In this document: piece after piece, positions 44,554 through 53,576 of the stretch | Numbering within the stretch: the stretch's first letter is position 1 | How the letters are laid out: each line of letters opens with the position of its first letter | From: Cymbomonas tetramitiformis | Taxonomy: Eukaryota; Chlorophyta; Pyramimonadophyceae; Pyramimonadales; Pyramimonadaceae | Length of the DNA stretch: 64,000 bases | Assembly (NCBI GenBank): GCA_001247695.2 | Contig: LGRX02035258.1 | Location: forward strand, 99,409-163,408 | Direction: 5' to 3' | Notes under the pieces: model-generated | What the model saw: only the letters and a program-made list of their open reading frames with translations | Told to the model about the DNA's origin: nothing | Databases searched by the model: none | Program-made: the position numbers and the translations under genes

Positions 44554-46293
44554 TTACAATAGGCTTGGAGATATGCTTTTTTGTTTTCTAATCACATTAT
44601 ATGTCAACTCTGCAAATTTATCATCAATTTTATCAGTTTTATTCTTAACCATTTGTACCATTGATTCATGATTAATAATTTTACTGTTTTGATGGGACAA
44701 ATAGAAACCTTTACTTTTGGTAAGAGGCTCAGCATTTGAGAATTTTAGTGTGTAGCTTTTTGGACCGGTGGCTGCATATTCTATACATTCCTTACCTTCT
44801 AACTCGTCCGTTAATTCGCCCAAAAAGTCACCTAATTCATTTTTGTAAATATGATCATTTAGTCCTTCTTTTTCAATGTAAATACAACTGTCGGTATCAG
44901 TATATAACACATTGTCAAACCCAACCTTTTCACACAAATCATACAACTTTAATCTTGCATACGAGGTTGTAAATACCCCTATGATTTCACTTGTTGAACA
45001 TTTGTCCGGACCCTCAAAATATTCATCTTTATATCTATAATTCATGATACACTTTTCGTTTCCTTCAATACCCGCAAATTCGTAATTCATTTCATATTCT
45101 TCGTCAAACACCATTGCATAAAAGTCGCTTGGTTCATTTATAATTTTAGTTTTCATTTTGTTCAATTGTTGTACGTATTTGCCCCAGAGCGCACACAAGT
45201 ACAGCTTTGCCACCGCTCGCTTTCCGGGATTTTTCTTGATTTGAGATTTGTCCAAAAGAATACCTTCTCTTTCAAAATATTGTTTTATATATTTGTCTTT
45301 ATCCATTTCAGTTTTAACCCATTCAGGGTAACCACTCGCTTCTTGTTTGATTTTCAAAAACTTGTTTACATAAGGTGCAAATAATTTTGTGCTACGCTCT
45401 TTCCAATGTCTTATTTCATATATTTCCAATAATTTATATCCCATATCGATTGCTTTATCAACTTCAATCGTTGACCAAGTACCTTTTTGTTCATATAAAG
45501 TAAATTTCAATTTTCCATTGTCTCTACATGGAAGAACCGGAAATTGTAAATTTGATGGAGGTTTCACTTTACAATAAATAACACCGAAAAACTTTTCAGT
45601 TTCATTTTTATACCTCGATAAATATTCCTTGACCGAAACATTTTTAAGTTGCTCATCAAACCCAATAGGATACTCACAATATTTCATAACCCAAGGGTAT
45701 AAACTAGTAAAGTCTAAATATCTTAATGTTTCACCAAATTTCTTTTTCCAATACAATTGTTCTGGATTTGTCCTACCTCCAAAAAATGCATCTCGAATAA
45801 CAACGTCCGGTTTGTAGGTTTTCATAAAGTCAAAAACTGATTGTTCATTTAATTTATCATTTTCCCAATCACATTCCCAAATATCTTCAACGGAATGACC
45901 CAAGTTTTCAATTATTGTTTTCTTTTGTTGTGTTTTTGTAAATAATTCTCCATAAGTAATACTAGAGTCTCTTGATACATTTGCTTTTTGATTGGGGTTG
46001 TAAATTGCGGGGTTTCCATGAAATCGGTCGCCATTAAATTCAAATATTTCATTTGTTTCTTCGCAATAACCGTCCGCTATGAAGTTTGTTTTTGGAATTT
46101 TATATTCTCTAATTATTTTGATACCTTTAGAATGTTCCAAATAATTGATCCATTCAGCACACACTTTACTTTGTTTCTTAATTCTATAATATCCAATGCT
46201 TTTTTTAGGCATAATGTCTTTTCGATGAATATGTTGTGCCGTTGATGCAATGGTCATTAAGTTGAAAGGGTCGGTTTCACATGCTTCCAACAA
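44554..46293 (-). pseudogene. protein-primed family B DNA polymerase fragment (copy B)
   Basis: A 579-residue frame on the minus strand, very close to copy A: it has the same FFGGRTNPE, LDFTSLYP, KLYLCALWGKY and YTDTDS blocks. It starts at the equivalent of the sequence LLEACETDPF, after exonuclease motif III, so the whole exonuclease half is missing. It also ends early, as the homologous C-terminal extension of copy A (about 70 residues) is replaced by KQKSISPSLL. Unlike copy A it is not frameshifted in the homopolymer region. Likely not functional. Confidence 0.8.
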
Positions 46294-46324
46294 AACACTA
46301 TAAAAAAAAAAAGATAAAAAATTA

Positions 46325-46557
46325 ATGGCAATTTTTGATAATTTAAAAACTGTTCATTTTGGTGCAAAAGGTTATACAGATTTTACTACAAATGAAGATA
46401 TTAAAAAAAATTAAATTATCTCAAACGTCATAAACCCAATGAAAATTGGAGTACATGTGATACTCCCGGTTCGCTCTCAAAACATGTATTATGGGGTAAT
46501 TCCACTTTATTAGAAAAGAATATTAATAAATATAAAAGAACCTTTAATTTAAAATGA
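46325..46557 (+). pseudogene. small viral DUF protein, frameshifted
   Basis: From the ATG at 46325 the first frame (MAIFDNLKTVHFGAKGYTDF) stops after about 30 codons at a run of eight A (46403-46410). A second frame directly continues with LKRHKPNENWSTCDTPGSLS and VLWGNSTLLEKNI, a block (RH..NE.W....PG.LS...LW) I recognise from small proteins of large algal viruses and PLVs. About 77 residues if intact. Its stop overlaps the next start (ATGA). A functionally similar small protein lies at 61271. Confidence 0.55.
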
Positions 46558-46769
46558 ATATTGAAAAAGATCTTTTAATTGTGGAAGCCGAAAGAATATT
46601 CAAAAATATTCCCAAAGCACATATTGAACTTATAGTAGATGATTATTTAAATAGAACCGAATATTACACTGAATTAGCTAATGGAAATATCGAAATTTCT
46701 AAACCAAAAATTAGGGACACGGAAGCAAATATTAAAAATCAATCTTTTATTAGTATAGATAATGAATAA
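46554..46769 (+). CDS. small structural-cluster protein (copy A)
   Basis: Seventy-one residues: MNIEKDLLIVEAERIFKNIP then HIELIVDDYLNRTEYYTEL. The paralogue at 59707-59940 shares the HIELIVDDYxxR block and the same position before the penton-like gene. In both copies the gene overlaps its neighbour by about 8-17 bases, so the pair is probably co-translated. Function unknown; perhaps a capsid accessory. Confidence 0.55.
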   Translation: MNIEKDLLIVEAERIFKNIPKAHIELIVDDYLNRTEYYTELANGNIEISKPKIRDTEANIKNQSFISIDNE

Positions 46770-47763
46770 TATAATTTCATCACGAACTATATATTTAAAT
46801 AGTGAAGAAAATTCGGCAGGTGATTCGAGAAGAATTGATGTAAGTGTTCCAACGGCTTTACTAAATTATAGAGCAACTAGCAAATTACGAGTTGTGCTAA
46901 ATTCTTTTTCCGCTGCAAAAACATGGTATACTATAAATAATTTTAATGGAATATTCTTTATAGGAAAAATCGATACTAATGAATGGTTCCCCGTGCAAAT
47001 TCCTTTTGCAAATTATACACAATTGTCTCAAATAGAGACTCTTTTGTCACTTAATATTAAAAATATCTTAATATCAGCAGAATCAGGTTTTAATTTTCCA
47101 CAAAATGGCACGGTGACAGTAAAATATAATGGTGACCCTGTCGATTATAAAAATAAATTTACAATTACTTTTTCAGTTGCGGTTTTAAATATAAAGTTTG
47201 TTTCTTTTTCGGTTAGAAATGATTTTGATGCAAACAATCCCTTACAAGCCGAATTACAAAATAAAGTTATAGGACCGAGCAAATATAATGACGCCGACGA
47301 AATTTTAGGTGGGCGTGTAAATAGACGGACCAATGGTTTATCAAATGTTTCACAATTAATTGATTTATTTGACATAAAAACAGCTGATACGGTATTTGAA
47401 AGTTACTACCCGTGTAATTTACAAACAAACGACGCTCTTTATTTACGAATATCAAGTTTACCCACAAATAATGTCGAATCGACCAATTTAAGCGCCATAA
47501 GTAGTGATAGCACTTCTTTAATTGCTAGTGACATTTTTGCTAAAATACTTTTACCAAATGATTTAACTACAAACTTTATAGATTTTCTAAATCCAAATGA
47601 TAATTTTGCAATTGACATTTCAGGATCACAATTAACCGAATTAAAGTTTATTTTGACAGATTCAAAAAATAGACCCATACCTTTAGTATCCCCAACGGAA
47701 GCACGAGACGGCTCTATTTCATATTCAATGTCTCTAATTATCAAAGAACTTTCTGCATTTTAA
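46762..47763 (+). CDS. minor capsid/penton-like protein (copy A)
   Basis: A 333-residue protein with SRTIYLNSEENSAGDSRRID, then SFSAAKTWYTINNFNGIFFI, and later TNDALYLRISSLPTNNVEST. All three blocks recur in the copy at 58740. Mostly beta-strand-like with Asn/Ser-rich loops, consistent with a jelly-roll. It is always placed between the small protein and the capsid gene, so a structural role such as penton or minor capsid is inferred from position. Confidence 0.5.
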   Translation: MNNIISSRTIYLNSEENSAGDSRRIDVSVPTALLNYRATSKLRVVLNSFSAAKTWYTINNFNGIFFIGKIDTNEWFPVQIPFANYTQLSQIETLLSLNIKNILISAESGFNFPQNGTVTVKYNGDPVDYKNKFTITFSVAVLNIKFVSFSVRNDFDANNPLQAELQNKVIGPSKYNDADEILGGRVNRRTNGLSNVSQLIDLFDIKTADTVFESYYPCNLQTNDALYLRISSLPTNNVESTNLSAISSDSTSLIASDIFAKILLPNDLTTNFIDFLNPNDNFAIDISGSQLTELKFILTDSKNRPIPLVSPTEARDGSISYSMSLIIKELSAF

Positions 47764-47802
47764 TTTTTTTATTTATGTTACTAATATATTATATATAAAA
47801 CA

Positions 47803-48621
47803 ATGTCATTACCATTAAGTTTAGCATATGCTCTTCAAAAGGTTTCCGGGTATAGCACGAATTATTTCCGTCTTGAAACTACAAATCAAGATACCGCTAC
47901 GAATAATAGTACAATTACGTTAAATCTTCCGTCAAATGTTTTGATAAATTTGAAAAGCTTGAGTATGCATTGTGAAGCTCAAGCAAATGAAAATAATGTT
48001 GTTGTCGGTAATGGACCGGATTTTTTAAATACCTTGCTTCCTAATGGACTCGACAAATTAATCTCTCGGGTAGAATGCACGGCTGGAGGTGTGCAAATCC
48101 AGAGTGGTTTTAATGGTTATAGCACCGTAGCTACGGTTCTAGACAATTTACAAACTACTTTAAATAAAGAAATTAGTTATCAAAGAGTTTTACAAAATCA
48201 AGAAATTGAAGTTACAAATTTAAATTATTATAAAACATTTCGACCTCATATAATTCAAGAATTCCGTTCATTTATAGGAGAAAGCGAACCAAGCTATTTG
48301 GACACAAGTTTATTGCCTCAAATACAAATACGTTTTTACTTGCACGGTCCGGAAGTTTTAGGGGCTGTGCAAAATGTACCGGGTTTAGGTCAACCCTTAA
48401 CAGACGCCGGTCAGCAAGCATTAATTAGCGGTGGTCAATTTACCTTGCGAAAACTTTACTTTACAATCGAAACAATTACTTTCGCAAATGGGGTCTATGA
48501 TTCCGCTGTGGATGCAAAATTAAAACGAGATGGCTACCTTGAAATTCCTTTTAAAAATTACTATTCTTTTACATCTAGTCATGATGGTATGAGTAAATCA
48601 CTACATAAGAGGCGTGTCTAG
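47803..48621 (+). pseudogene. capsid protein, truncated (copy A)
   Basis: The frame follows the complete 448-residue homologue at 57366-58712 from SLPLSLAYALQKVSGYST through YLDTSLLPQIQIRF and IETITFANGVYDSAVDAKL. It stops at codon 272, just after DGMSKS, where an inverted repeat (48599-48713) begins. About 40% of the protein is missing and no continuation is found beyond the repeat. The break looks like an insertion or recombination joint. Confidence 0.7.
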
Positions 48622-48713
48622 GGGGCATCACCTCTATATTCACCGGTATCCTCTGTACTCCTCTTGATATTTCCCGGTATTTCCCAGTATTTGCGGACGC
48701 CTCTTATGTAGTG
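48599..48713. repeat. 115-bp segment with 17-bp terminal inverted repeats at the capsid break
   Basis: CACTACATAAGAGGCGT at 48599-48615 is the exact reverse complement of ACGCCTCTTATGTAGTG at 48697-48713. Between them lie CGGTAT elements and GC-rich sequence. It resembles a miniature inverted-repeat element, though the sequence beyond its right end does not resume the capsid gene. Confidence 0.65.
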
Positions 48714-48865
48714 AGCACACCTGGTCATCTCCGGCACGCACCACTGGTCACCTACTGTTATTCCGCGTTGGTCCTTACTGTGGATTTGCATGGGTCTTGC
48801 AGGTGTCATGCAGATGTCCCCTTATAAAAATAACTATTTTTTTGCCCGAAAATGTGACGAAAATG
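48714..48865. other. short non-coding stretch
   Basis: No gene is seen between the inverted-repeat element and the hairpin array. The part from 48720 to 48830 is GC-richer than its surroundings and includes CACCTGGTCATCTCC and a GGTGTCATGCAGATG segment. Confidence 0.4.
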
Positions 48866-49403
48866 AAAAAGGTGGCAGATTAGGTCATATTATGGTTATG
48901 TATAAGATAATGGGAATATGACCTAATCTGCCACCTTTTTGATTCATCTGATTTTTCACCGCGTTCACACGCTGTTTTGTATCAGAAATTTGTGAAATAT
49001 ATTTTAGATTTTCTGAATTTGAAAAGGTGGCAGATTAGGTCATATTATGGTTATGTATAAGATAATGGGAATATGACCTAAAGTGCCACCTTTTGATTTT
49101 GTTGTGATTCATCTGATTTTTCGCCGCGATGGGCACGCTGTTTTGTATCAGAATTATTGGAATTATATTTTAGATTTTCTGAATTTGAAAAGGTGGCAGA
49201 TTAGGTCATATTACGGTTATGTATAAGATAATGGGAATATGACCTAAAGTGCCACCTTTTGATTTTGCTTGTTCGCCGCGATGGGCACGCTGTTTTGTAT
49301 CATTTATGTATTTTAGATTTTCTGAATTTAAAAAGGTGGCAGATTAGGTCATATTATGGATATATATAAGATAATGGGAATATGACCTAATCTGCCACCT
49401 TTT
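48866..49403. repeat. four tandem large hairpins
   Basis: Four long inverted repeats lie at 48866-48940, 49022-49094, 49188-49260 and 49330-49403. Each arm begins AAAAGGTGGCAGATTAGGTC and the two arms enclose a roughly 26-base loop (TATGGTTATGTATAAGATAA or a variant). In the first copy the arms are 25 bp and perfect. In the second and third the right arm has AAAGTGCC instead of AATCTGCC, giving small mismatches. Spacing is 142-166 bp, and the linkers are also repeated (CGCGATGGGCACGCTGTTTT). Confidence 0.85.
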
Positions 49404-49553
49404 GATTTCGCTGTTATGAATCGCGGTTCTATCCATGGGGTATCACCCAGGTTATTTACGGGAAATATTTTTTATTGTTCACCGCAAATTATGTAGATAA
49501 CGGCACAACTTCCCACGTTTCCCAATTGATATCTAAAAAATCCCCCGAAGAAA
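49404..49553. other. non-coding tail of the hairpin region
   Basis: No gene or repeat is evident between the last hairpin and the fibre-like gene stop at 49554. Confidence 0.4.
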
Positions 49554-50369
49554 TTACGGGCTTGGAGAAACAGGAGTTAACTTCAAGAAAAATCTAATAA
49601 AATCGGTTGAAAAATTTTGAAACAACGAAGAAATTCTAAGCTCCAAATTATTCTCATCAATTAAATTTGAAGATGCAACTAATGTATCTCTCCCCGCTGC
49701 TGTTGTAAAGAAACCTAAACCTTCACAAATCAAAACATAGTTGTCTATAATGTTATTATTCACATCTGCATCAGCGTGTTGAATTTTGAAATTAGCTTGT
49801 TGAGTACCGGTTTCAGCACCTACTAACTGAAATTCACACAATACACCAAAAGTATTTGAAGGGAATTTCAATATTCGAGTACCTTGACCAGCTATAGGTT
49901 GTATTCTAGGAAAATTAGACATATCAAGATTTTCATATTGTAAAGTTTTTGTTGTTAACTTATTGCAATATATATCATTACAACCTATTACATCACCTTT
50001 CATATTGATTCTAAAAAATTCAGTTGTACTACCATCAGGTTTCTTTTGAAAATTTATAAAATATATAGTTTCAGCATTTAATATGTCAACGTCTGAGGTA
50101 TTCAAATTAATAAATGAATTACCGGACACTTTTGTTCCAAATAAATCAATATTAGTTTTGGTATTTGTAGTATTGTTTATTTCTCCATTGACTCTTGCAT
50201 TTCCATCTACTTCTAAACCGGAAATTTTTACACTTGCTCCAGCGGTTGCCGGTTCCAAAACATTATTTGTTTCGGTCCATTTTGAACTTTGTACAGGATT
50301 ATATGTTTGACCATTAACGGTATCACATGTTAAATTCTTACAAACTAAACTTTGTCCAAAACTTGACAT
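49554..50369 (-). CDS. fibre-like protein with MSSFG head
   Basis: A 271-residue protein starting MSSFGQSLVCKNLTCDTVNG, a head shared with other genes here (53577, 54826, 56647). A central block (GNSFINLNTSDVDILNAETI, then IYFINFQKKPDG) matches the gene at 53577. The C-terminal 80 residues are a compact beta-rich knob with FKIQHADADVNN and VLICEGLGFF. Predicted as a virion fibre or receptor-binding protein attached by the head peptide; inferred from the pattern. Confidence 0.6.
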   Translation of the reverse strand: MSSFGQSLVCKNLTCDTVNGQTYNPVQSSKWTETNNVLEPATAGASVKISGLEVDGNARVNGEINNTTNTKTNIDLFGTKVSGNSFINLNTSDVDILNAETIYFINFQKKPDGSTTEFFRINMKGDVIGCNDIYCNKLTTKTLQYENLDMSNFPRIQPIAGQGTRILKFPSNTFGVLCEFQLVGAETGTQQANFKIQHADADVNNNIIDNYVLICEGLGFFTTAAGRDTLVASSNLIDENNLELRISSLFQNFSTDFIRFFLKLTPVSPSP

Positions 50370-50382
50370 ATATCATATGTAC

Positions 50383-50922
50383 CTATTTAAATTTCACGCG
50401 GTATCGTTTAAAGTGTTTTATATGTGATATACCTAACAATCCTATAGCGTTAGGATAAACCAATACCGAGCCTTCTGCTACTTCACCAGTCGCTGGTAAT
50501 ATTAAAGGAACGTCGGAATATTGTGTTGTGGCAACCGAACCGCCTATACCGGTAGCACGTTGTGGTTGATTATGATAATAGGACGTACCGTCTGGTTTAA
50601 TTATTCTTATAAGTCTGGCATCTGCTGTGCTCATTTGGGTGGACGTAGCCCCTGTATCATATATTAAAATGGCGTTTGCACCGGTCCCACCCTCTAATGA
50701 TACGTTCACCCTAGATTGACGTTGATTTGTTTTTGCTTTTGTTTTTGGTAAGTTCTGTTTACTATATCTAACTACGTTTCCTTGGGCGTCAGCAATATTT
50801 CTTACCTTACATCGAGTGTTTGCGAGTCTTCCATTTATAATTCCTTTAATTCTCATACCGACACCATCTTGAACGACGGTTTCACAACTTGGTAAATTAG
50901 GATTATTTCGCTTTACAGGCAT
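50383..50922 (-). CDS. retropepsin-like aspartic protease
   Basis: A 179-residue protein. AILIYDTGATST at residues 84-95 is the catalytic D-T-G-A of retroviral-type aspartic proteases, preceded by a hydrophobic strand. GIGGSVATT (about 125) sits where the flap lies, and AIGLLGISHI at 159-168 matches the distal (I/L)LG motif. A basic N-terminal third (TKAKTNQRQSR) precedes the domain. A single-domain retropepsin would act as a homodimer. Between fibre genes in a virus element, a virion-maturation or fibre-processing role is inferred. Polintons usually carry an adenovirus-type cysteine protease, and I see none. Confidence 0.75.
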   Translation of the reverse strand: MPVKRNNPNLPSCETVVQDGVGMRIKGIINGRLANTRCKVRNIADAQGNVVRYSKQNLPKTKAKTNQRQSRVNVSLEGGTGANAILIYDTGATSTQMSTADARLIRIIKPDGTSYYHNQPQRATGIGGSVATTQYSDVPLILPATGEVAEGSVLVYPNAIGLLGISHIKHFKRYRVKFK

Positions 50923-50933
50923 TTACAATATAT

Positions 50934-52829
50934 TTACAATTTAAATGACGGTTGTAAATAAGATATAACTGCATTTGGCGATGCATGAGTTACGGTTTCC
51001 ATACAGCACCCGATTACACCATTAGTCGCCGCAACTGCTGCTGAATTTACAACACCGTTTGCTTGAGCTCCTAAAAGCTGGCCCTTGGTGTACGAACCAT
51101 CAATACAGTTAACAGAACAGAAACCGCTAATAAGTACAAAACAAGAATTACCTGCAAGACTATCTTGGACACATACACCTATAACACCGACATTGGTATT
51201 AGTAGCTGTGTTTGTTGCTGCATAGGGTTTGATACCATTGATGTTAGTGCTTACATCGTCAAAAGAAAGAACAGTTCCTGATGTTATTGTAGAAGCTGTT
51301 GTGTTTACCATCGTATACACTTGGCCTGTGAATGTGTTTGGTGATGTAGTCTTCCTATAAGCACTTGTGAGTTGGGTTAATGGAATACCATCAGTCGTTA
51401 TCGAAGATGTGTCTGGTGTTGTGTAAGCCCAATCAATGCTGTTCGTGATTCTTATGGCCGTCGTATCCAAATCTGAAGTGAGGTTGATTGAACCACCGGT
51501 ATTTCCGACAGCAAGGACCTGTGATAAACTTGGAACACCGCCGCCACCAGAAACAGGACCATATCGGACCTCATTGGATGCTGTGTCATAATGCAACATT
51601 TGTGACTCGCTTGCTGGGTCGAGAGACAATCTTATAGGCCTGATATAACAACTACTTGCGACACCGGCATTTAATTCTACCCCGCTTGCATTCAAAACAA
51701 TTGTGTTATCGGTGTTAACCGCACTCTGAGCAGAATTTTGTCCAGCCAACGCACCAATGTTCACACTTGACTCGCCGGCTGTGAATTCACCTGCATATTT
51801 TCCAATGTTCACTGCTGCATCTTTGCAGTTAACCTGACCACAGTCGTCGCCAATAGACACGACATAGTCACCACAATTAGTATTACACGAACCGGAACCA
51901 ATTGCAATCGTATCATTACGTGTTGTATTGTTAATAGATAATGCATTGCGGCCGATTGCGATAGAACGGTCTCCAATGTGGTCGGCATTGGTAAACCCTT
52001 GAGTCTGCTCACCGATGCTAACTTTCCCAAATCCACCAGAGCCACTTTCAATTCTAAGATTATTCCCACTAAGTTTCTCTTGATTGACAATCATGGTACC
52101 TGTACCTGTATATGAAACATCGGCGACACTGCTTGCAGCCCCTCGGGTGGTCACATCTTGAAGTGTAGAGGTTTCAGGTTGTGCCGGTAAGTTTGTCAAT
52201 CCTGAACCATCACCGACAAATGCAGATGCACTGATACTATTTGTCGTCGTGCTACCTTGGTCGGTGACCGATTGTAGATTCTGATTTGCACCAGAAGGTA
52301 AGTTTGTCAAAAGGCTTCCATCTCCGCGATATTTGCCTGCAGTCAATGTGATATCACCGCTGTTGAGCACGAGTGGACCGTCGTTGATTAATAGACCACT
52401 GCCGAATGGCTCTATATTGATTGTCGTTTGCATACATGTAATTTCATTAATACCGGTTTCCCCAATTGAGACTCGTGTTTGTTCAACAGGGTCTAAGCTT
52501 TTAATCTCGAAAGAAGCATCGAGGTCATCGAGACCTGCTGAAAATCGTGATTTGGAAACCGGGTTGTTCAACACGAAGTCGTTGAATTTGATTGATGTGT
52601 GTACTTTTAGCGACCCATCTGTCAACAAGGACATTTGTTCTCGTTCATTCAATGGGTCTTGAGTATCTATGAATTTGATATCGTTCTGATAGCGTATGTC
52701 CGAACCGATATGCATCGTCTCTAACGGCGAGTCTACGCTGCCTATAGTTTGGCACACAACTGTATCGCACGTTAGTGTATCGGTTGTCCCTGGGGCTGCT
52801 ACATAGTCTTTGCCGTTAATTTCTTTCAC
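50934..52829 (-). CDS. large fibre protein with YadA-head-like repeats; start codon lost at a junction
   Basis: The 631-residue frame begins with a GTG at 52829, but upstream in frame are SAFGSNLIV residues matching the MSSFG head of the sister genes, with the ATG replaced by ACT at the adjacent palindrome. The order is head, an INDIKFID-type region, GKYRGDGSLLTNLPSGANQN and FVGDGSGLTNLP linkers, then a stretch of 14-residue-type repeats with VSIGDDCGQ and VNIGKYAGE as in trimeric YadA-type adhesins, and a C-terminal domain with Cys-rich NGVIGCCMETV. A trimeric fibre is inferred. GC is higher than in the paralogue at 54826. Confidence 0.65.
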   Translation of the reverse strand: MKEINGKDYVAAPGTTDTLTCDTVVCQTIGSVDSPLETMHIGSDIRYQNDIKFIDTQDPLNEREQMSLLTDGSLKVHTSIKFNDFVLNNPVSKSRFSAGLDDLDASFEIKSLDPVEQTRVSIGETGINEITCMQTTINIEPFGSGLLINDGPLVLNSGDITLTAGKYRGDGSLLTNLPSGANQNLQSVTDQGSTTTNSISASAFVGDGSGLTNLPAQPETSTLQDVTTRGAASSVADVSYTGTGTMIVNQEKLSGNNLRIESGSGGFGKVSIGEQTQGFTNADHIGDRSIAIGRNALSINNTTRNDTIAIGSGSCNTNCGDYVVSIGDDCGQVNCKDAAVNIGKYAGEFTAGESSVNIGALAGQNSAQSAVNTDNTIVLNASGVELNAGVASSCYIRPIRLSLDPASESQMLHYDTASNEVRYGPVSGGGGVPSLSQVLAVGNTGGSINLTSDLDTTAIRITNSIDWAYTTPDTSSITTDGIPLTQLTSAYRKTTSPNTFTGQVYTMVNTTASTITSGTVLSFDDVSTNINGIKPYAATNTATNTNVGVIGVCVQDSLAGNSCFVLISGFCSVNCIDGSYTKGQLLGAQANGVVNSAAVAATNGVIGCCMETVTHASPNAVISYLQPSFKL

Positions 52830-52853
52830 TATTAGATTTGAACCGAAAGCTGA

Positions 52854-52946
52854 AGTAGTATACTACTGAGTATAGCCCCCGCCAAACCCTGTCCCAAAAA
52901 ACCCTACCCCAGCCCAAAAACCCTATCAGTAGTATACTACTGAGTA
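52854..52946. repeat. 75-bp segment between two identical palindromic 19-mers
   Basis: AGTAGTATACTACTGAGTA occurs at 52854-52872 and 52928-52946. Its first 14 bases are a perfect palindrome. Between them is a C-rich stretch with AAACCCT and AACCCTA elements resembling plant-type telomere units. It coincides with the lost start of the fibre gene, so it is a junction signature. Confidence 0.65.
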
Positions 52947-52951
52947 CTGGT

Positions 52952-53426
52952 CAGAGTTAGAGTTAGAGTTAGGGTTAGAGTTAGAATTATAACTAATCTT
53001 TAGAAAATAATAGTAAATTTGTAGTAAATTCTGAAGAATAAAAAATAATAAAAATAAATCATTACAAAATAAGTCAAAGTTAGAGTCAGAGTTAAAGTTA
53101 AAGTTAGAGTTAGAGTTAGATTTTATAATATTTCTATGAAAAATAAAAATAGCAACAATCTATGATTGTAGCCGAGTAAAATATAAAAATATTATATGAA
53201 TCTTAGTTAAAGTTAGAGTTAAAGTTAGAGTTGGAGTTAGAGTTAGATTTTATAATATTTCTATAAAAATAAATGTAAATGAGAATCATAACATAATGTA
53301 AATAACGAAATAGAAAAAAGTAAATTCTAAATATAATAAAAGTAAATTCTAAAAAAATAAGTCGTAGTTAGAGTTGGAGTTGGAGTTGGAGTTGGAGTTG
53401 GAGTTGGAGTTGGAGTTGGAGTTGGG
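52952..53426 (+). repeat. degenerate GTTAGA/GTTGGA/GTTAAA hexamer repeats (left border)
   Basis: Four clusters (52952-52990, 53078-53120, 53203-53250, 53364-53426) of hexamers GTTAGA, GTTGGA and GTTAAA, with GTTAGG occurring once. They are separated by AT-rich linkers, two of which share TTTTATAATATTTCTAT. The same repeats appear in reverse-complement orientation at 61562-61790. Nothing coding is seen from 52950 to 53576. Confidence 0.8.
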
Positions 53427-53576
53427 TCATAAATAGAACCATCCTTACGTTCAATCCAACAATGTAAGTCTAATGTATTCATCTTGCTTTGTTTACACTA
53501 TTGAGTTACACTCTTTAAGTGGATTTTATTTTTTTGAGGTTTTTTGTCCCCCTGGAAAAACCGAAGAAATTTATTA

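Noticed and set aside
48618..48809. 63-residue minus-strand frame beside the capsid break
   Set aside because: It is short, covers the inverted-repeat element and shows no protein features.
48866..49403. CRISPR array
   Set aside because: The repeats are long hairpins with repeated, not unique, linkers, and no cas genes are present. This is a tandem hairpin array.
52952..53426. True telomere
   Set aside because: The hexamers are degenerate, interrupted by AT-rich linkers and internal to the contig, so only a telomere-like resemblance is claimed.
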